From the NCBI GenBank assembly GCA_000171835.1, contig ABHC01000031.1:1-50194 (forward strand): DNA of 50,194 bases, given 5' to 3'. The position numbers and the translations under genes were made by a program. Of the stretch, positions 50,034-50,194 are shown one piece after another. A model generated the notes under the pieces. The model saw nothing but the letters and a program-made list of their open reading frames with translations. It searched no databases and was not told the origin of the DNA. Positions within the stretch are counted from its first letter, which is position 1. Every line of letters begins with the position of its first letter. This DNA is from an alpha proteobacterium BAL199. GTDB lineage: Bacteria; Pseudomonadota; Alphaproteobacteria; Thalassobaculales; Thalassobaculaceae.

Positions 50034-50194
50034 TCGCGGTGCTTCGGGTCGAGGATGTCGCGCAAGCCGTCACCCAGCAGGTTGAAGCCGAGGACGGTGA
50101 GCGCGATCGCCGCGCCGGGGAAGAACGAGTACCACCACCAGTCCGGCAGGTAGGTCCGGGCGACCGAGATCATCGCCCCCCATTCCGGGAACGG
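50030..50194 (-). CDS. ABC transporter permease (OppC/DppC type), C-terminal 54 codons
   Basis: Partial at the window edge. The end [20 protein letters not shown], then [20 protein letters not shown] and [11 protein letters not shown] is characteristic of OppC-like permeases: last cytoplasmic loop, last membrane helix and the DGLRD..DP tail. Confidence 0.93.
   Translation of the reverse strand, partial: PFPEWGAMISVARTYLPDWWWYSFFPGAAIALTVLGFNLLGDGLRDILDPKHRE

Overview
The window is high-GC DNA from an alphaproteobacterium, most likely a Rhodospirillales-type organism. This rests on the protein flavour of the phage tail genes, the pseudoazurin, the serine-recombinase cassette and the IS families; no rRNA or marker gene is present, so the genus is open. 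The dominant theme is mobile DNA. I count about 15 insertion sequences or IS fragments from 11 families (ISL3, IS5, IS21, IS1595, ISNCY, IS1182, IS1380, IS6, IS256, ISAs1, IS91), several nested, which have broken most of the cargo genes.

Layout. (1) 1-1.5 kb: an ISL3 element next to an IS5 remnant. (2) 1.5-10.9 kb: a minus-strand, P2-like contractile tail module (tail fibre, DUF4376-like protein, sheath, tube, gpE/E', tape measure, gpU, gpX, gpD) followed by lysis genes (endolysin remnant, overlapping Rz/Rz1-like spanins). No capsid, portal or terminase is seen. gpX carries a stop codon, gpD is fused to an endolysin remnant, and the fibre gene is fused to the start of istB. (3) 10.7-13.8 kb: IS stratigraphy, IS1595 inside IS21 inside an ISNCY remnant. 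(4) 14-17.1 kb: a cobalamin-type radical SAM protein and a convergent glycosyltransferase. (5) 17.1-24.7 kb: AT-rich DNA filled with IS1595, IS1182, IS1380, IS6, ISL3 and IS1380, with one AT-rich cupin gene between them. (6) 24.7-26.2 kb: debris of a defence locus (DprA-like, Mrr-like and DUF262/GmrSD-like fragments). (7) 26.2-28.0 kb: a second prophage fragment sharing a 632-bp apparently identical block with the first. (8) 28.1-31.0 kb: a beheaded large serine recombinase, its partner gene and an unknown 468-aa protein. (9) 31-36.3 kb: pseudoazurin, a broken HExxH protein gene split by IS1380, a dispersed 120-bp repeat, and IS256. (10) 36.2-42.2 kb: sterol-desaturase-family protein, YghU-like GST, and a second glycosyltransferase/radical SAM pair, its glycosyltransferase split by ISAs1. 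(11) 42.3-44.8 kb: an IS91-type element with a tyrosine recombinase. (12) 44.9-50.2 kb: undisturbed chromosome-like genes (tautomerase, GlxA-type regulator, DUF1223 protein, membrane protein, Opp/Dpp ABC transporter).

How it works together. The last 5 kb looks functional. The tail module could once have made a contractile tail but is not intact. The most interesting functional signals are a predicted -1 frameshift site joining the tail chaperone gpE to gpE', a possible -1 frameshift in the ISAs1 transposase, and two separate radical SAM/glycosyltransferase pairs that may be pieces of a glycan or natural-product locus. No clearly novel complete system was found. The many exact chimeric junctions mean that either very recent rearrangement or misassembly must be considered.
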